A stretch of DNA of 8,121 nt, taken from contig CALLXO010000095.1 in NCBI GenBank assembly GCA_937875645.1, positions 1 to 8,121 on the forward strand, given 5' to 3'. A program made the position numbers and the translations under genes. Each line of letters begins with the position of its first letter. Positions within the stretch are counted from its first letter, which is position 1. The notes beneath the pieces are model-generated. The model was given only the letters and a program-made list of their open reading frames with translations. It was not told the origin of the DNA and searched no databases. The DNA comes from an uncultured Clostridia bacterium. Its GTDB lineage: Bacteria > Bacillota > Clostridia > Christensenellales > CAG-314. Positions 5,451 to 8,121 of the stretch are shown piece by piece.

Positions 5451-6794
5451 TTATTTTTTTGTTACCACTTTGCGTTTAGAATTTCTTATAGTATAAATTA
5501 TCGCAAAACCAATTACGACAACGCCTAAAACGATAAGAATTATCCAAAGTGTCTGCAAGTTAGTATCGCTGCCCTTTATGCCTTCCCACATAGAAACCAC
5601 TTGACTGTTACTTTCTCCAAAATCCTTCATAACACCTAAAGAACTGTCAGCATAATTTGGGTAACGAATTTCGTCTGCAAAAAACTTCTGCGCATCGTAC
5701 TTCGCTTCCTCTAATAAAGCAATAACATCTTGATTATTTTTCAAAACAATTTTGTCCACGGCGCTGGTATAGCCTATTTCTATCATATTTTTTGTTGCTA
5801 CTTCCGGTTGATTCAAAAACTCGATAAAAGACCTTGCAGCTGTTCTGTTTTGTGCGACAGTGGGGATAACCCATCCATCAAACCAAATGTTTCCGCCTAT
5901 TTCTGGGACAAAATAATCTAAGTTTTTGCCCAATGCCGTTGCCTCCTCCATAGCGTACATAGCGTCTCCCGACCAAGCAAGGTCTACAAGCACTTTTTCG
6001 GCAATCATTTCTTGCTTGCCAAAATCCACCTCATAGCCTTTAAGTTTGGATTTTTGATCTCTTAAAACGGTGTCCACTGCGCTAAGCAAAGCGGCAGAGG
6101 TATCGTTGATTAGTTCCTGCACGGAATATGTTTCGTAGCCAGAGGGCAAATTGCCTTTTTCCTTAAGGTATAAAACTGCCGCCGCATAGCTATCACGAAT
6201 ACTGTCTTTCATATAAATTTTGCCGTCAAGAGCGGGATTGTTGTTTTCGTTCCACAATAAACCCCATCCAAGAGCTAAATCTTCTGCCAATACTTTGTCA
6301 GCGTTATACAAAATGCCAAGGGTACCCATCATATAAGGCACATAATAATCGTTTATGTTTGCCACTTCGCCTGTTTCGTTAGAAAACACGTCACCTACTT
6401 TGCTGTAAATTTCTGAATTAACATTGTTTAAGGTGCTTATAGGCTCTTCGTCAGGTAAGTTTATTTTTTGCAGTTTGTTGTTTACAAGTAGTTTTTGAAT
6501 GGCATACTCGCTAGGGCATACTACGTCTACAACGGTATTGCTGTTGATAAGCTTACTTAACATTGTTTCATTGGTGTCGAAGGTAGTGTAAGTTACCTTT
6601 ACCGTTTTGCCTGTCTTTGCATAGTAATATTCGTTGAAATCATCCTGCAAATCTTGCTTGCTGTAAATGTAGTCTTCCCAATTGTAAGCAATTAAGTTTT
6701 CGTCGTAACGTTTACATCCTGCAAATAGCACTCCCACTACAGCAAAAATCATTGTGAGGGCGACAAATAGACATACTCTTTTAAATCTTTTCAT
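5451..6794 (-). CDS. potD: Spermidine/putrescine ABC transporter substrate-binding lipoprotein PotD, with extra C-terminal membrane helix
   Basis: PotD captures spermidine or putrescine outside the cell and delivers it to the PotBC permease. Seen: a positively charged start and hydrophobic signal (about 7-25) ending in the lipobox LFAGC, with Cys27 as the lipidated residue; then a periplasmic-binding-protein fold. Residues aligning by eye with the E. coli PotD polyamine pocket are kept: YNWEDY (W39, Y42), DTNETM (73-78), KDSIRD (196-201), the Trp of AWSGDA (W274), NIWFDG (W304, D306) and IGY (Y342). Unusually, the protein continues into a hydrophobic helix at about 416-436 followed by a basic tail (RNSKRK...), so both ends would be anchored in the membrane. 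It is about 100 residues longer than E. coli PotD. Its start overlaps the potC end by 14 bases and is preceded by AAAGGAGA (6801-6808) inside potC. The exact ligand (spermidine or putrescine) is not determined. Confidence 0.93.
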   Translation of the reverse strand: MKRFKRVCLFVALTMIFAVVGVLFAGCKRYDENLIAYNWEDYIYSKQDLQDDFNEYYYAKTGKTVKVTYTTFDTNETMLSKLINSNTVVDVVCPSEYAIQKLLVNNKLQKINLPDEEPISTLNNVNSEIYSKVGDVFSNETGEVANINDYYVPYMMGTLGILYNADKVLAEDLALGWGLLWNENNNPALDGKIYMKDSIRDSYAAAVLYLKEKGNLPSGYETYSVQELINDTSAALLSAVDTVLRDQKSKLKGYEVDFGKQEMIAEKVLVDLAWSGDAMYAMEEATALGKNLDYFVPEIGGNIWFDGWVIPTVAQNRTAARSFIEFLNQPEVATKNMIEIGYTSAVDKIVLKNNQDVIALLEEAKYDAQKFFADEIRYPNYADSSLGVMKDFGESNSQVVSMWEGIKGSDTNLQTLWIILIVLGVVVIGFAIIYTIRNSKRKVVTKK

Positions 6795-7599
6795 TTTTAT
6801 TCTCCTTTAAGGTAGATTTTTTTAAGTTAACTACTAACAATATTGTCAGTATTAAGACAAAAATCATACTAAACACCGCAAACCAAAAGGGTTCCATGCC
6901 TTTTCGGTGCGCATCTCCGTATATAAAGGTGGAGAGTGTTTCGATACCGGTATTGCCTTTGTTTATTTGAGTAATAATAAAGTCGTCCATAGACAAAGTA
7001 AAACTCAATACAAAACCGCTTATTATGCCCGGCTTTAAAATGGGCAGCATAACTTTTCTAAGCGCTTTATTGGGATTTGCACCAAGGTCAAGCGCCGCTT
7101 CATAAATATGAGGGTCCATCTGTGTAAGCTGAGGCATTACGTTAAGCACAACATAAGGGGTGCAAAAGGCAATATGTGCTAATATCAGCCTTAAATAACC
7201 TTCGGGAAAAGCAAAGGTGCTAAAAAACACCATAAAAGAAACAGCCATAACTATTTCGCTGTTTATTATCGGCAACTGATTAATGTTTTCGACAGCTCTG
7301 CGTGTACGCTTACTCAAATTAAAAATTCCTATCGCCGAAAAAGTACCTAAAAGCGTACTGACAGTAGCTGCAATAACTGCAATAAAAACTGTGTTTCCTA
7401 TAGCGTTCCATAATTCTATACTTTTGCTGCTGGTAAATATTGATGTATACGCTTCGAAACTAAATCCTTTTTCAAAGGTAAACAAGTCGGTATTGAAAAA
7501 GGAAAAAACAATGATACACAAAATAGGCGCATACAAAAAAAGCAGAACAAGAGCAAGGTAAATTCGGCTCATAACCTTTGTGAAATTTTTTTCTACCAT
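6781..7599 (-). CDS. potC: Spermidine/putrescine ABC transporter permease PotC
   Basis: PotC forms the membrane channel of the polyamine importer together with PotB and is driven by the ATPase PotA. Seen: 272 residues with about six membrane segments (roughly 13-35, 67-91, 113-130, 136-155, 190-210 and 237-258). The cytoplasmic EAA loop that docks on the ATPase reads YEAALDLGANPNKALRKVML (166-185) and ends in LPILKPGI. I chose the ATG at 7599 rather than an in-frame ATG at 7653: AGGAGG (7605-7610) lies 5 bases before it, the family normally begins with a short charged stretch before the first helix, and the longer version would add 18 polar residues deep inside the potB gene. It overlaps the potB end by 7 bases and the potD start by 14 bases. 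Confidence 0.93.
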   Translation of the reverse strand: MVEKNFTKVMSRIYLALVLLFLYAPILCIIVFSFFNTDLFTFEKGFSFEAYTSIFTSSKSIELWNAIGNTVFIAVIAATVSTLLGTFSAIGIFNLSKRTRRAVENINQLPIINSEIVMAVSFMVFFSTFAFPEGYLRLILAHIAFCTPYVVLNVMPQLTQMDPHIYEAALDLGANPNKALRKVMLPILKPGIISGFVLSFTLSMDDFIITQINKGNTGIETLSTFIYGDAHRKGMEPFWFAVFSMIFVLILTILLVVNLKKSTLKENKNEKI

Positions 7600-8121
7600 A
7601 TATTCCTCCTTACTTCTCCCGTTGTTTTGCCTTGAAATCTGCCTATCATCCAATTGCTTATTAAAACAAACAGCAGCATTATTATGCTCATGACACTTCC
7701 CACGCCGTACATATCTTGACTAAATTTTAAGTTTATACTGTCGCCAAACAACAATATTTGATTGTTGGACAAAAGCTGACTTATGGCAAAGGTGCTGATA
7801 GTGGGTACAAAAACCATAGTAATTCCGCTAATAATGCCAGGCAGGGACAAAGGCAAAGTGATTTTTAAAAAGCTTGTTATATTGTCTGCTCCAAGGTCAT
7901 AAGCCGCTTCGGTATAGCTTTTGTCGATACCCGACAGAGTAGTATGCAGCGGCAAAATCATAAAGGGCAGATAATTATATACCATACCAAAAATTACTGT
8001 TTCCATCCCCAGTCTTACACCTAAGCTTTCAAAAATAGTCTTTGTTGCTAAAGTCCTAATTAAAAAGTTAACCCACATAGGCAATACAAACAGCAAAACC
8101 AACACTTTGCCGCTGTCCATT
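7593..8121 (-). CDS. potB: Spermidine/putrescine ABC transporter permease PotB, C-terminal part
   Basis: This is the second permease subunit of the polyamine importer. The 175 codons in the window hold the membrane segments after the N-terminal third: LLFVLPMWVNFLIRT (about visible residues 9-23) is a hallmark of PotB, followed by the EAA loop YTEAAYDLGADNITSFLKIT (69-88) and LPLSLPGIISG, then two further hydrophobic segments at about 98-117 and 140-160. The Met at 8120 is almost certainly internal: full-length PotB has an N-terminal helix and roughly 90-100 residues before this point, so the gene runs off the right edge. The gene order potB-potC-potD on the minus strand predicts potA upstream, beyond the window, with the operon promoter also there. 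Confidence 0.9.
   Translation of the reverse strand, partial: MDSGKVLVLLFVLPMWVNFLIRTLATKTIFESLGVRLGMETVIFGMVYNYLPFMILPLHTTLSGIDKSYTEAAYDLGADNITSFLKITLPLSLPGIISGITMVFVPTISTFAISQLLSNNQILLFGDSINLKFSQDMYGVGSVMSIIMLLFVLISNWMIGRFQGKTTGEVRRNIW
7597..7610 (-). promoter_or_regulatory. Ribosome binding site fixing the potC start
   Basis: Read on the minus strand, AGGAGG (7610-7605) is followed by AATAT and ATG at 7599. It lies inside the last codons of potB, whose TAG (7595-7593) falls just after the potC ATG. This start-before-stop overlap points to translational coupling. Confidence 0.8.

Noticed and set aside
7600..7653. In-frame upstream ATG at 7653 for potC
   Set aside because: It has no good ribosome site, lies inside potB and adds a polar stretch not typical of the family; the ATG at 7599 has a near-ideal AGGAGG.
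1..8121. Hidden mobile element, CRISPR array, defence or biosynthetic system
   Set aside because: No direct repeat array, transposase, integrase, tRNA-flanked insertion or cluster of unknown genes is visible; all sizeable genes belong to known chromosomal families.

Overview
The window comes from an A+T-rich, endospore-forming member of the Bacillota, most likely a clostridial lineage. The evidence is spoIIR and a sleB-ypeB pair (endospore-specific genes), strong AGGAGG-type ribosome binding sites, short intergenic gaps, A+T-rich promoters and normal use of TGA as a stop. I cannot name the genus from sequence alone. There are no tRNA or rRNA genes, no insertion sequences, no CRISPR and no phage genes.

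Left part, + strand (1-3424): the 3' end of an SGNH/GDSL-type hydrolase gene is followed by spoIIR (forespore-to-mother-cell signalling protein, TTG start), then sleB (cortex-lytic transglycosylase) and ypeB (its membrane-anchored partner). A hairpin with a T run lies between spoIIR and sleB, and a good intrinsic terminator closes ypeB. sleB and ypeB are 10 nt apart and clearly one operon. In Bacillus, spoIIR is forespore-expressed under sigma-F and sleB-ypeB under sigma-G, so this is a small cluster of genes for spore development and spore return to growth.

Middle (3425-5353): a 270-base regulatory stretch holds a nested inverted repeat and a convincing extended -10 promoter. It precedes a 522-residue transcription termination factor Rho, which has an N-terminal Rho_N-like segment and a low-complexity linker before the RNA-binding and ATPase domains. 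A perfect 18-bp hairpin between the convergent rho and pot genes probably terminates transcription from both sides.

Right part, - strand (5451-8121): the end of a polyamine ABC importer operon in the usual order potB-potC-potD. The potB 5' end, and any potA beyond it, lie off the right edge. The three genes overlap by 7 and 14 bases, which suggests translational coupling. The binding protein PotD keeps the polyamine-pocket residues and has a lipoprotein signal, but also carries an extra C-terminal transmembrane helix.

I looked for an undescribed system and did not find one: every sizeable gene falls in a known family. The points most worth a second look are the doubly anchored PotD, the perfect dyad next to the spoIIR ribosome binding site, the hairpin and sporulation-type -10 ahead of sleB, and the nested inverted repeat upstream of the rho promoter.
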